This document shows positions 26,039 to 35,762 of a stretch of 64,000 bases of DNA, in pieces. Where the stretch lies: NCBI GenBank assembly GCA_021798935.1, contig JAJZBL010000003.1, positions 100,959 to 164,958 of the forward strand, read 5' to 3'. The notes beneath the pieces were generated by a model, which did not search any database, was not told the origin of the DNA, and saw nothing but the letters and a program-made list of their open reading frames with translations. This DNA comes from Microcaldota archaeon. Lineage in GTDB: Archaea > Micrarchaeota > Micrarchaeia > Micrarchaeales > Micrarchaeaceae. The translations under genes and the position numbers were made by a program. Numbering within the stretch: position 1 is the stretch's first letter; each line of letters begins with the position of its first letter.

Positions 26039-28729
26039 TTGAAAGTCAAGGGCCGAAATGGCAAATCCCAGATAGCTATAGAGTTTGTGATAGTCTATTC
26101 TATAGTTCTACTTATATTTTTAGTTATATTTGCACTTGTGGCTAATGAGAGAGCTTACTCTTTGCAGGAGCAGGAGTATTCTGAACTTCAGCTTATAACA
26201 CAAACAATAGCAGAGCATATAGATATTGCTATGGAATCGGGAAATGGATATTTATCATCTATTACCCTCCCAAGTACGGGCACTTTTAATAATTATAATT
26301 TATCGTTGAGTAGTGGTGGTGAAGTAATCGCTACAATGAAAGTGGGTAATGAAAATATAACTGCATTGTCTTATAGCGCTGCAAGGAATATGCAGATTTC
26401 AGGCACACCTGTAGGGTATAATTTTTATCGTGTTCCGTCTTCAGGAACTATGGAATTCTACAATAATAATGGCCATATAATTATAAACTCTTACACAGCA
26501 GGGTATGAATATTTAGCAGATCATCTTAAGACCTCAGTAGATGGTTATGGAAAAGTCGCAAATTTCAATGGCAATAGCTATATAACTATCCCAAATACCT
26601 CAGAATTGGAATCCAACAGCTTTACATGGAGCATATGGATATACCCTACTTCTTGGAACCCTAATAATGGAGGTCTTTTAGGTCAATCTAATTCTGGGAC
26701 TGGTGCTCCTTATATGATAGAACAGGGAAGTACTACTACCCCAAAGCTTCAATTTAGCAATGATGGTGGAGGGGGCAGTTCTACTTATGCAGATATTTCA
26801 TATTTCAAATGGCAGAATATAGTTGGCACTTATAACTATACAAACGGAGAAATGAGTCTTTATGTCAATGGTGCACTTATAAGCAATGTAATAAATACTC
26901 CAATATCCCGCATATCTGGTCCTATATACATTGGCTATTTCCCTTCAAGTGGCAACTATTTCCAAGGTTCAATGGCAAACTTGCAGATATATAACGAGGC
27001 AGTGAATTCAAGCTATGTAAAATATATTTATTCTTCCGGTATGAATGGAGCACCTGCAAATTTCAATAACTTGGTTGGATGGTGGACGTTGAATGGCAAT
27101 ATAAATAATTATTTAAGTAACTATACCTCTTCTCCTCTCTATACATCACAGGGTTTGACTTTTAGCAACAGCTTCCTCTTATCAATGAATGCATCTAATA
27201 TATTAAACAACCAGCTAAATGGTGTTGATTTGGGATTGGTTACAGGTGCTGGTACCTTAGGTTCCCCTCTAAGGTTTACAAATTATATTACTTCAAATAC
27301 AGTAAGCAATTTTACAAATGTTGTTTGGACAAATGGCACAGATAATGTAACTGTAAATGCATTCAACGGCAATTTATTTTCAGAGAGTAACTTGGTTGGA
27401 TGGTATCCTTTGGATTTAGGATATGGAAATACAATATTTGATCTTAGTGGGATAGGGAATATTGGCCATGTATATGGCAATTATACTTGGGAAAATGAAT
27501 CAGATTATGCAAAGATTTACGTTGCTAACTTTACTCCCTCTTCGCCAACTTATATAGAGGTTCCACCTTCTGATGTACTACTTGATATTGCAAGAAATAA
27601 CTCTTTTACCTTAAGTGCTTGGGTTTACTATAAAGGTCCCTCAACAGAGCAAGAAACTATAATAAGTGATATTAATAAGACTGCTAACTCTGGATTTATG
27701 CTTTATATAAATAAAACAGGGAATTTAAGCTTGGAGATAAGCAATCATATATTTTCCAATAAAAGTGTTAGTGTGCCAAAAGATAGATGGACCTTTGTAA
27801 CTGCGGAGTACAATTTCAACACAGGTTCTGAAAGGCTATTTGAAAATGATATACTGATAAACAGCAGTACTGCCTCTTTCTTACCTATTACCCAATATTC
27901 TCCTTATTACATAGGTTATAACAGCAGTATTTACCCTGATACCTTTAATGGCTCTATAGCCAATATCCAGCTATATGCGGATGAACTTAAAGGTTACCAG
28001 ATAGCAGACCTTTACAAAAGTGGAATAGCATCTGCACCTTTAGGTGGATCAAACCTTGTTGCATGGTTTACACTGGACAATACCACAGATGATTATGGAT
28101 ATAATACAACAGTCATTGATTCGCCGCTGCGTAATGTAAAATTTACAAGTGCTGAATTCAGCAAATATATAAATTCAAGACCCTACTTGTTCCTTAACGG
28201 AAGTTCAGGCGCAAATAGCGCTAGAATAAATTCTACAATAGGCTATTGGCTTGGCACAAACCACAATTTTACAGTTGTCGCATGGTTTAATAGCCCATAT
28301 AATGGAGGGCCCATTGTAGGGATAGATGATTCCCCGCCTGGGGACGGTTGGAATATGCCATTTATAAGCATGAATAGGACAGGGTATATATTTGGATGGG
28401 TTTGGGGTACTCCTAGTATACCATTCAAAGGTTTATTTAATACGACATATTTTGCTGCTCTGACTTACAATAAAAGCTCGCCTGGAATTGAAAACTTTTA
28501 TATAGATGGGGGTAATGTAGGCAGTTCGGTCGGAGAGTATAGTTCATCGGGGGGAATGGATTATTTAACTACATTTATCTCTGGTGCAAAGCCTCCTAAT
28601 ACCCCAGATAACTTTACAGGAACAATATCTGATATACAGATATATAATTCTACATTAAATGGCACAGAGATAGAACAGCTTTATGAGCAAGGGCTTCCAC
28701 CATATCATAAATATTCATTGCATGGATGA
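26039..28729 (+). CDS. Class III signal peptide protein with three LamG-like domains
   Basis: An 896-residue surface protein. The N-terminus KSQIAIEFVIVYSIVLLIF is a class III (pilin-type) signal followed by the polymerising helix. Three concanavalin/LamG-type domains follow at about 165-350, 480-660 and 700-890. Each is recognised by FTWSIWIYP / FTLSAWVYY / FTVVAWFNS strands, an LYVNG-like turn, an ANLQIYN / ANIQLYA / SDIQIYN strand, and a repeated closing GWWTLNG or GWYPLD phrase. Such folds bind carbohydrates. The start is TTG at 26039 with a TATA-like TTTATAGG about 24 bases upstream, so the mRNA is likely leaderless. It is the first of four overlapping genes. Confidence 0.85.
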   Translation: MKVKGRNGKSQIAIEFVIVYSIVLLIFLVIFALVANERAYSLQEQEYSELQLITQTIAEHIDIAMESGNGYLSSITLPSTGTFNNYNLSLSSGGEVIATMKVGNENITALSYSAARNMQISGTPVGYNFYRVPSSGTMEFYNNNGHIIINSYTAGYEYLADHLKTSVDGYGKVANFNGNSYITIPNTSELESNSFTWSIWIYPTSWNPNNGGLLGQSNSGTGAPYMIEQGSTTTPKLQFSNDGGGGSSTYADISYFKWQNIVGTYNYTNGEMSLYVNGALISNVINTPISRISGPIYIGYFPSSGNYFQGSMANLQIYNEAVNSSYVKYIYSSGMNGAPANFNNLVGWWTLNGNINNYLSNYTSSPLYTSQGLTFSNSFLLSMNASNILNNQLNGVDLGLVTGAGTLGSPLRFTNYITSNTVSNFTNVVWTNGTDNVTVNAFNGNLFSESNLVGWYPLDLGYGNTIFDLSGIGNIGHVYGNYTWENESDYAKIYVANFTPSSPTYIEVPPSDVLLDIARNNSFTLSAWVYYKGPSTEQETIISDINKTANSGFMLYINKTGNLSLEISNHIFSNKSVSVPKDRWTFVTAEYNFNTGSERLFENDILINSSTASFLPITQYSPYYIGYNSSIYPDTFNGSIANIQLYADELKGYQIADLYKSGIASAPLGGSNLVAWFTLDNTTDDYGYNTTVIDSPLRNVKFTSAEFSKYINSRPYLFLNGSSGANSARINSTIGYWLGTNHNFTVVAWFNSPYNGGPIVGIDDSPPGDGWNMPFISMNRTGYIFGWVWGTPSIPFKGLFNTTYFAALTYNKSSPGIENFYIDGGNVGSSVGEYSSSGGMDYLTTFISGAKPPNTPDNFTGTISDIQIYNSTLNGTEIEQLYEQGLPPYHKYSLHG

Positions 28730-29273
28730 TAAAATGAAAAATGCCAAAGCACAGTTTTGGAGTATTGACGTCATATTTTCGATAGTCATATTTACTGTTG
28801 CATTGACATTGCTTGCTTATACTTGGTATAATATCAACAATCAGTTAGCCCTTTCTTACAGCGATGGATCTACAGTAATGAGCATACAGGCGTATACAAT
28901 ATCCGGAACCCTTATGACACCTGGTTACCCAACAAATTGGCAAAATGATGTAAATCTATCAGATAGTGAAAGTTGGGATGACCTATCTATAGGATTGCTT
29001 AAAAATGGATCCAATCAGATAAGCAATAGCAAGCTTTATACATTTATAGCTATGGCAAATTCCAATTACCAAGCTACTAAAACCTCCTTAGGCGCCTCTT
29101 ACAATTATTATGTTGTTATAAGAGGAAATGGGATAAATATAAAAATTGGAAGAAACCCATCATTATATAATGCTACCAGTGTAGTAAGGCAGACTTCAAG
29201 CGCAATGCTAAACAATCTTCAGGTATCTGTAATTGTTGAAACTTGGACAAATGGAAATTTGGCGGTAGATTGA
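28722..29273 (+). CDS. Pilin-like single-anchor protein
   Basis: A protein of about 183 residues whose start overlaps the end of the preceding gene (ATGGATGA; a second ATG lies at 28734). The N-terminus NAKAQFWSIDVIFSIVIFTVALTLLAY is a short basic segment and one long hydrophobic helix with an embedded Asp, as in archaeal pilins and pseudopilins. The remainder is a small beta-rich domain with no recognised motif. It is likely a minor pilin in the same structure as its LamG-bearing neighbours. The gene order and overlap argue for equal co-translation. Confidence 0.75.
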   Translation: MDDKMKNAKAQFWSIDVIFSIVIFTVALTLLAYTWYNINNQLALSYSDGSTVMSIQAYTISGTLMTPGYPTNWQNDVNLSDSESWDDLSIGLLKNGSNQISNSKLYTFIAMANSNYQATKTSLGASYNYYVVIRGNGINIKIGRNPSLYNATSVVRQTSSAMLNNLQVSVIVETWTNGNLAVD

Positions 29274-31114
29274 TTAACAAAAAAGGATTTATATTTACAC
29301 TTGATGCAGTCTTTGCACTTATAGTGGCAGTTGCAGCTATCTCAATATTGCTATATATACATTTCATTGCTCCTATATCTTACCAGGCTTCTATTTCCCA
29401 AGTTGAAGATACATTAAAGGTACTTTCGTCCTCGCCTTTAAGTGGTTATCTAAGTACATTAGATAATCCATTTTCAGGTTACACAAAGTCATATAATACT
29501 TTTGGGGCTGCTTCATTCGATGGCTACAATAGCTATATACATTCGCCAATATCAATACCTGCAGGAGAAAATCTAACTTATGTCGCTTGGATTTACCTTA
29601 ATTATATACCAAATGATAATGCGGGCATTATATCTGCTGATTCATCTAATAATTATGGCTCTATGTCAATTTTCCCTAATGGCAACTGCTTTGTACAAGT
29701 GATAGTTACTAATGATACCGGAAACACCTTTTCAGATGATTCTCCTTATTGCCTGAAGCCACATAGGTGGTATCAAGTTGTAGCTACAGAAAATGAATCT
29801 GTCAGTTCAAATGGAAAATTTATCGGTGGTAATTATGCATTGTATATAAATGGTAAATTAAATCTTACAAAGCACTTTTCTGGAGCAGTAGAAAGTGCTA
29901 CAGGATTTGATATAGGGCTTTTTAGTTATCAGGGAGCTTATTTTCCAGGTTATATATCAAATGTGCAAATTTATGGTTCACGGTTAACACGTACACAAGT
30001 TTCATCTCTTTATAATGAAGGAATGACAGGAGTTCCTTTAAGATCTACCAATCTCCTCGCTTGGTATCCATTAAATTCTGAAAGCAATCCAGGCACATTC
30101 AAATCTTATAACATAACTTATTTTGACACTGGCAATATACCAATAGGAAAAGTTAACCTTACGGAAAACCAAAGCATGCTTACTGCGATTGCTGACTTAT
30201 ATTTAAACAACCAATCTGCCGAAGCAGATATAATTATGAACAACCTGTATCCAAACGAAGATACTGCTATAGATATAAATGGCATTTATGCACCTGATTT
30301 GAAAGTTGCTTACTTCAATGGAACTGCTGGTTTTTATGCACCTAATTTTACTTACCCTGGGGAGAATTATACCATAGATCAATGGTTTTACCTTTCACAA
30401 GCTGATGATCCTACTTCTGGTGTAGGTGGAGGTCAAAGCCCAATAGTCGACATTTATAATGGATCAAGTAATGGCGGGATAGGCGGAAACCAGAATTTTG
30501 ATTTTGGTGGAACATGGGCAGGGGGATCAAGCAATAACTTTGGAATAGGTGAAGATTGGCCAAGCCATTGGGAATTTTGCTATACCAATTCTGGTATGGT
30601 ATTTCCAAATAAATGGTATAATGCGGTAGTGTCTGTAGTAAATTATACTAATGTTACCATATATTTAAATGGCATAAAAGCTGCCCACTGCACTCTTACC
30701 GTACCGGTATCTGGAATGGAATACCCCACATTAGGAATAGGTGATAACCCACCTGGAGGTAATGAACTTGCAACTGCAGCGATATCTAATGTACAGATTT
30801 ATGATAGTTCTTTGAATGCAACTCAAGCTGCCATTTTATATGATGAGGGAATTGGAGGTGAACCTGTGAGCAGCACAGTTATTGGATGGTATCCTTTGCT
30901 TGGCAACTTCAATGATTATTCCGGGATTGGGCATGAGGGATTTGGTGGTAATGGAGGCTCTATAAATCCAGATAATGTAAGATTTGTGGAATCAAATTTT
31001 ACACCACCAGGATTTGCCTCATCAGATATAATAAGCCAAGCATCAGTTCCTGAATTGCTGAATGCAAATGGTACGATGAGAGTATACAATGTAAGTGTTT
31101 TATCATGGAACTAA
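29270..31114 (+). CDS. Pilin-like protein with two LamG-like domains
   Basis: A protein of about 614 residues from a TTG at 29270 that overlaps the previous stop and is preceded by GGCGGT. The opening INKKGFIFTLDAVFALIVAVAA resembles the preceding protein's anchor, with a single hydrophobic helix near the N-terminus. LamG-like domains lie at about 75-255 (LTYVAWIYLNY ... SNVQIYG ... LLAWYPLN) and 335-525 (YTIDQWFYLSQ ... SNVQIYD ... IGWYPLLG). Many N-x-S/T sites point to an exposed, glycosylated protein. It is the third gene of the four-gene surface operon. Confidence 0.85.
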   Translation: MINKKGFIFTLDAVFALIVAVAAISILLYIHFIAPISYQASISQVEDTLKVLSSSPLSGYLSTLDNPFSGYTKSYNTFGAASFDGYNSYIHSPISIPAGENLTYVAWIYLNYIPNDNAGIISADSSNNYGSMSIFPNGNCFVQVIVTNDTGNTFSDDSPYCLKPHRWYQVVATENESVSSNGKFIGGNYALYINGKLNLTKHFSGAVESATGFDIGLFSYQGAYFPGYISNVQIYGSRLTRTQVSSLYNEGMTGVPLRSTNLLAWYPLNSESNPGTFKSYNITYFDTGNIPIGKVNLTENQSMLTAIADLYLNNQSAEADIIMNNLYPNEDTAIDINGIYAPDLKVAYFNGTAGFYAPNFTYPGENYTIDQWFYLSQADDPTSGVGGGQSPIVDIYNGSSNGGIGGNQNFDFGGTWAGGSSNNFGIGEDWPSHWEFCYTNSGMVFPNKWYNAVVSVVNYTNVTIYLNGIKAAHCTLTVPVSGMEYPTLGIGDNPPGGNELATAAISNVQIYDSSLNATQAAILYDEGIGGEPVSSTVIGWYPLLGNFNDYSGIGHEGFGGNGGSINPDNVRFVESNFTPPGFASSDIISQASVPELLNANGTMRVYNVSVLSWN

Positions 31115-32877
31115 AAGGAATTAAAGGCAAAAACAGAAAAGGCATACTGCTGACTTTGCTAATGATAATAGTCCTTATACTTATGATGGCAGAATTAATC
31201 ACATACGTCACCCTAAATATAAGTTATGACAATTTATCATCTTCAGCTGTAAGAACAGGTTCAGCAAGCGCCTTTATTAAAACGATAAGCCCCTCGATTT
31301 CTTCGTTCCTTAAATTATCTCTGAAAAATTCTATCTCAACGCTTATCAATTATGAATCTAACCCAAAATTAAGGAGAAGTAACTTTGTAATTAATACAAA
31401 ATCTGCCATAATGGATCTTATGGAGAATCAGAGCTTATATGGAATTGATTATCAGAATTCCATTGGTACTAACATGTCCAATTACTTAAAGTTAATTGAA
31501 TCTAAAGCCAGTGCAAATGGAGAAAATATAGAAATTGAGAATGGAACCTTAAGCATATATCAGTCTAATTCTACTGATTTAGAGGCAGAATACACCGCTG
31601 TTGCAATACTTAATAACAGCGGTCTGCTTTCTTATTATCCTATAGTTGCAATTGCGAATGTTTCCTTAATCGGAATGCCTGATTTACATAGTATTCAAAA
31701 TGCCAATTTCAACAACCTTATAGTACCATTAAACTTTACTCTTGCCACTTTGGGAAACTCGAGTTATGCTCTTTCTGGTTTTACTTATATGTACCCCACA
31801 TTGCCAAGCACATTATATTATTCTGAAAAGCCAACATCATGCCAAAACCTCCCAGCATCTGTTGAAAATGGAAATTATATCCTTTTATCTAATAATGCAA
31901 GTGATATAAATAGCAGCATATGTGGAATGGCTGGCTTAGTTGCCAATGTCACCAATACAACTGGAATATCAAAGCCTTATCTTGTATACCCAAATAGCAC
32001 GATAAATTTGCTATCTAAGTATAACAATTCAACTTCAACTAAGGTAATCCTTGGGCCTAACCCGGCACTTTACAATTACACTGCACTGAAAAACTATATA
32101 GCAGATCAATATTACTTTAAATCTAATGATAGTGAAGATTATCTCCAGGAAAGTGATTATAACCCTGATGCAACTTCTAACTATGGCTTAGTGTCATTCA
32201 ACTCTTACAACAGGCAAGTTGCTGAATTTAATGGTGTAAATTCAGATGCCAATAATACATCATTTGGACCGGAGGAAGTTTCAAATATTACCATGTCTGC
32301 ATGGATAAACAACAATGGAAAAGGTACTTATAAGCAGAATATAGTTGAAGTAAGTGGAGGAACACAGGCTGCTGATGAGACGCTTGGTATAGGGATTACA
32401 GGTGCAGGAGGAAAGGCTATGATTAGGTGGAACAATTATGCAAATAGTTTAAATTTACTAGCACCAAGTGGTGGTGTAATAACCCCAAACAACTGGTATT
32501 TTGTTGTTGGTACATGGGATGGGTCAACTAATACCCTAAGCATATATGTTGATGGCCGCCTTGTTAATACAGGAAAGGGGTATGGAGTTAGAATAACATC
32601 AATAAAAGATATTAATATTGGAGGACCTTATCAGGGAATGTCTGATTTCAATGGCTCAATCGCAAACGTCCAAATCTACAACAAATCACTTTCCCCTACA
32701 TCCATACAATACCTATATTATCAAGGGTTAGATGGAAGGCCTTTAAATGATTATGGGTTAATTGCTTGGTATCCTTTGAATGGAAACACTTTCAATTATT
32801 ACAATTACTTTTACAATTGTACACAAAGCAACATAGCATATACAAGTTACATAGATTATACAGAAACTTACAGATAA
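31105..32877 (+). CDS. Membrane-anchored protein with one C-terminal LamG-like domain
   Basis: A 590-residue protein with an N-terminal basic segment and a hydrophobic helix (about 14-35: LTLLMIIVLILMMAELITYV). A helical and beta region of about 330 residues follows, then one LamG-like domain at about 370-550 (MSAWINNNGKG ... LSIYVDGRLVN ... ANVQIYN ... IAWYPLNG). The ATG at 31105 overlaps the preceding gene by ten bases. The helix-rich N-terminal half is reminiscent of archaeal membrane proteins encoded with pilins, but no family is recognised. It is the last gene of the operon and converges on the pilus-assembly operon. Confidence 0.8.
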   Translation: MELKGIKGKNRKGILLTLLMIIVLILMMAELITYVTLNISYDNLSSSAVRTGSASAFIKTISPSISSFLKLSLKNSISTLINYESNPKLRRSNFVINTKSAIMDLMENQSLYGIDYQNSIGTNMSNYLKLIESKASANGENIEIENGTLSIYQSNSTDLEAEYTAVAILNNSGLLSYYPIVAIANVSLIGMPDLHSIQNANFNNLIVPLNFTLATLGNSSYALSGFTYMYPTLPSTLYYSEKPTSCQNLPASVENGNYILLSNNASDINSSICGMAGLVANVTNTTGISKPYLVYPNSTINLLSKYNNSTSTKVILGPNPALYNYTALKNYIADQYYFKSNDSEDYLQESDYNPDATSNYGLVSFNSYNRQVAEFNGVNSDANNTSFGPEEVSNITMSAWINNNGKGTYKQNIVEVSGGTQAADETLGIGITGAGGKAMIRWNNYANSLNLLAPSGGVITPNNWYFVVGTWDGSTNTLSIYVDGRLVNTGKGYGVRITSIKDINIGGPYQGMSDFNGSIANVQIYNKSLSPTSIQYLYYQGLDGRPLNDYGLIAWYPLNGNTFNYYNYFYNCTQSNIAYTSYIDYTETYR

Positions 32878-33071
32878 ATAGATAACTTGCCTTTTAGTAG
32901 TATTTCATTTGGAATCTAAAGAGTTAGGGTTTTAAGCCAAATTAGATAATACCCTATTTATTAGAGCAATTTTAAGCATAGGCTAAACAATAAGATCTAA
33001 GAATCTATAGGCATTGATTGCTTTGCTTATTGTTGGACCTTTGGTCTTTGTTGTTGCTTATCAGGTGATTC

Positions 33072-34058
33072 TCAGGCACCTAATCCTGTAAATATACCAC
33101 TTATCACAGTACCTACTATGTAATATAGTATTATCCCTACTATTATGAATACAGGTACGAACTTTATCCCTTTTATTGCAGATCCTGATTGTATCGTTGA
33201 CATAATTATAGCTGCAAAACCGGTAATAAATATTATAGATATAAGCGAGAATGTATGATAGGTTTGCGGAGATATCTTTGGAGGGCTAGGTTTAAGGAAT
33301 GAAACTCCGGTGGTAGGCAACCCACCAGGATTAGCTGCAAGTATACCCTTCCATACTGTATCAGTCACAACGATCATCTGGCTTGTAAGTCCGTACATTG
33401 CTGGAGCTGCTATCAATCCAGCAAATACTATGAATATGCTATACATAAGTAACTGCCCTGAAATTTCCTTCATCGTCAGTTGTTGGTTTTTAAGATCCTT
33501 TGACATCTGTGATATTAAATCTGACATTGCTCCTCCATACCTATATGCTTCCAATACCATACGCACGGAATGCTTTAAAGTAGTTGAATCGTAGCTATTT
33601 GCAAGTTCAGTAAGTGCTGCATCTAGTGTTTCACCTCCATATATCTTCTTGTTCATTTCTTTGACATCCAAGCTTAATTGCCCAAACTCAGGCCTTGCTG
33701 CCATCAGCATTGCCCTATCTAATGATACACCGCTTCTGAGGTTTGCAGCAGTTATCTGCAGATAATCAGGCAAATAATTTTCCATGATAGATTTTCTCTT
33801 ATCTATAAGATAATTTAATATGAAATATATTACAACTAGATATACAGCAGGAGCTATAACTACAGACAATATAGCTAATACTATATTTATTTTCATAAAG
33901 TAAAGCACAAATGGCACTGTAACCATAAGCACTATAGATCCTATAACCATATATGACAGGAGCTTATTTACTGTCATTTTGAGCCCCGCGAGGTCTAGCA
34001 AGTGAGAAAGCTTATAAGAGATGTTCCTTGAAACCAAACGCTCAAATCTAAATTCCAT
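33072..34058 (-). CDS. Type II secretion/pilus inner membrane protein, TadC/GspF-like, copy 1
   Basis: A 328-residue protein with a T2SF (GspF) domain. Two helices near residues 33-85 precede a cytoplasmic helical domain with YLPDYLQITAANLRSGVSLDRAM and the conserved GGAMSDLISQM turn. Three C-terminal helices follow (about 205-230, 265-290, 300-325). Archaeal pili and archaella use one or two such platform proteins to couple the ATPase to pilin movement. It is the last gene of the assembly operon, separated from copy 2 by four bases. Confidence 0.9.
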   Translation of the reverse strand: MEFRFERLVSRNISYKLSHLLDLAGLKMTVNKLLSYMVIGSIVLMVTVPFVLYFMKINIVLAILSVVIAPAVYLVVIYFILNYLIDKRKSIMENYLPDYLQITAANLRSGVSLDRAMLMAARPEFGQLSLDVKEMNKKIYGGETLDAALTELANSYDSTTLKHSVRMVLEAYRYGGAMSDLISQMSKDLKNQQLTMKEISGQLLMYSIFIVFAGLIAAPAMYGLTSQMIVVTDTVWKGILAANPGGLPTTGVSFLKPSPPKISPQTYHTFSLISIIFITGFAAIIMSTIQSGSAIKGIKFVPVFIIVGIILYYIVGTVISGIFTGLGA

Positions 34059-34062
34059 TATA

Positions 34063-35067
34063 TCACATTGTAAATATAGGCCTTGAACTTCTTATCATCT
34101 GCAAAAATACTATCTGCAAAAATATGATACCTACTAAAACACCATAAAGCAATTCTGGTGTAACTACTATCAGTGCTATGAATGTTGTAAGTATAGTAAC
34201 AACTGCGATACCCATGCTTGGCAATATAACCCCAAAGAGCATGTAAAACATTGCTATAGCATTTAGCTTTTGGCCATAAGCATGAAGCTGTATAACTCTT
34301 TCCCTTGACAAATCATCAACTATCTCCTGCAAGGAGTCAACTATATTTGAACCTGCTTTTATACTTACCGAAGCTTGTATCATGAGCTTCCTGAATGATG
34401 CACTCTTGCTTTCAGATGCTGTTTCATCTATAGCTTGCTCAAGTGATTCCCCCAATTGTACTTTTTCTACTACATGCGCAAACTCTCTGCTTGCTGCTCC
34501 ATATCCCGTACTTATGGAAACCATTGCATTGAATAAAGGCATTCCGGAACGCAATGATATTATCAAATCCCTTGATGCAAATAGTATGTTTCTCTCTATA
34601 TCCTTTCCATTCGAGACCTTTTTCTTGCTTGGATAATTTATAAAAGCTTTAAATGAGAATTCAAAAGCTGCTACACCAACTACAAGTCCAACTAGAGCTG
34701 CAAATGCAATCACAAGACCAAGATGTAAAAACAAGATAAATGCAACTACACCTATGGAAAAAGCTACTATCACGGATGCAAAAAGCATACGCTTAAGAAA
34801 AGATGTAACACTTTCATTTATACCCTGTTCTTTCAATGACTGCTCAAGTCCTTTATGTTTTGCAGCTACACCCTGCAAGTAAAGGTCTATACGGCTAGGT
34901 CTCTTAAATGAAGTGTCTCTAGGTATCCTACTTCTGCCTGCTGCTTCGGGTTCTTGTGTTGGTATAGAGTAGGTACTAGATTGTGCAGAATTTGGCATTT
35001 GGGGAGAATCTGTATTAGGGCTATTTTGTGCATTATTATCATTACTACCCCTATAATACAATATCAT
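34063..35067 (-). CDS. Type II secretion/pilus inner membrane protein, TadC/GspF-like, copy 2
   Basis: A 334-residue T2SF-domain protein. An N-terminal polar region of about 60 residues rich in Asn, Ser and Pro precedes two helices (about 95-140). The cytoplasmic domain contains ERNILFASRDLIISLRSGMPLFNAM, VEKVQLGESLEQAI and SIKAGSNIVDSLQEI, followed by C-terminal helices. It is TadB/FlaJ-like in layout and forms a platform pair with the neighbouring copy. Its ATG overlaps the stop of the 227-residue gene by four bases. Confidence 0.9.
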   Translation of the reverse strand: MILYYRGSNDNNAQNSPNTDSPQMPNSAQSSTYSIPTQEPEAAGRSRIPRDTSFKRPSRIDLYLQGVAAKHKGLEQSLKEQGINESVTSFLKRMLFASVIVAFSIGVVAFILFLHLGLVIAFAALVGLVVGVAAFEFSFKAFINYPSKKKVSNGKDIERNILFASRDLIISLRSGMPLFNAMVSISTGYGAASREFAHVVEKVQLGESLEQAIDETASESKSASFRKLMIQASVSIKAGSNIVDSLQEIVDDLSRERVIQLHAYGQKLNAIAMFYMLFGVILPSMGIAVVTILTTFIALIVVTPELLYGVLVGIIFLQIVFLQMIRSSRPIFTM

Positions 35068-35747
35068 CCACCATTTATCATTTTATCTATAAGGTTAATA
35101 CCTTCTGTTATTTTATCATCGCGTGCACTTAGCAATGCCTTCTCCGCATCACCGAGCTTTGACATCTTGCTGCCTAAATCACTCTTCTCTTTGTCTGAAA
35201 GCTTCTTTATGCCATATACCTCTTGTATTACAATTATTATATGGTCATGATCAAATATATTATTCCTTAAGCCATCGTTTATTCTGTTCAACTCTGATAT
35301 TTGATCTGAAATTGGCAGACTTGGCAAAACCAAATCATCGTAATTTATCTTCTTAATCAAATCTTTAAGCTTTATTCCTTTAGCAGGGTTAACTTGTATT
35401 TCTCCACTGGTTGCCTGCTGCTGAACGTTGGTATTTACATTTACCATTGCACTCGCTGCTGTTTCTCTTGGCTTCTGAATTTGCATTCCTATAATGTATT
35501 TGCTTGGTGCAACAGGGTTGTATAAATTAGTTATCCTATTATTTCTAAATAACCCATAATCTAAAGAATTTATCATCTTTATTACATCTGCATAAGACAT
35601 AAAGTTTTGATTTTGTGTTTGACTATCAGCAACTTCAGAAAGGTCTATGGTTATTGAATTTGATTCGGGTGCAGTATTTTTAGATGAACTATCATATATA
35701 CTATTTATGAAGTCTTTGATTTTGTCATAATCTACATCTTGGTCCAT
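35064..35747 (-). CDS. Uncharacterised protein of the pilus-assembly operon
   Basis: A 227-residue soluble protein with no motif that I recognise. It has an acidic N-terminal third, a middle region rich in Asn, Gln and Val, and a helical C-terminal half (SDKEKSDLGSKMSKLGDAEKALLS). No signal peptide or membrane helix is visible. It sits between the secretion ATPase (15-base gap) and the first T2SF protein (4-base overlap). This placement makes a cytoplasmic accessory role, such as linking ATPase and platform, plausible but unproven. Confidence 0.8.
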   Translation of the reverse strand: MDQDVDYDKIKDFINSIYDSSSKNTAPESNSITIDLSEVADSQTQNQNFMSYADVIKMINSLDYGLFRNNRITNLYNPVAPSKYIIGMQIQKPRETAASAMVNVNTNVQQQATSGEIQVNPAKGIKLKDLIKKINYDDLVLPSLPISDQISELNRINDGLRNNIFDHDHIIIVIQEVYGIKKLSDKEKSDLGSKMSKLGDAEKALLSARDDKITEGINLIDKMINGG

Positions 35748-35762
35748 CAGATCAACTCTTGA

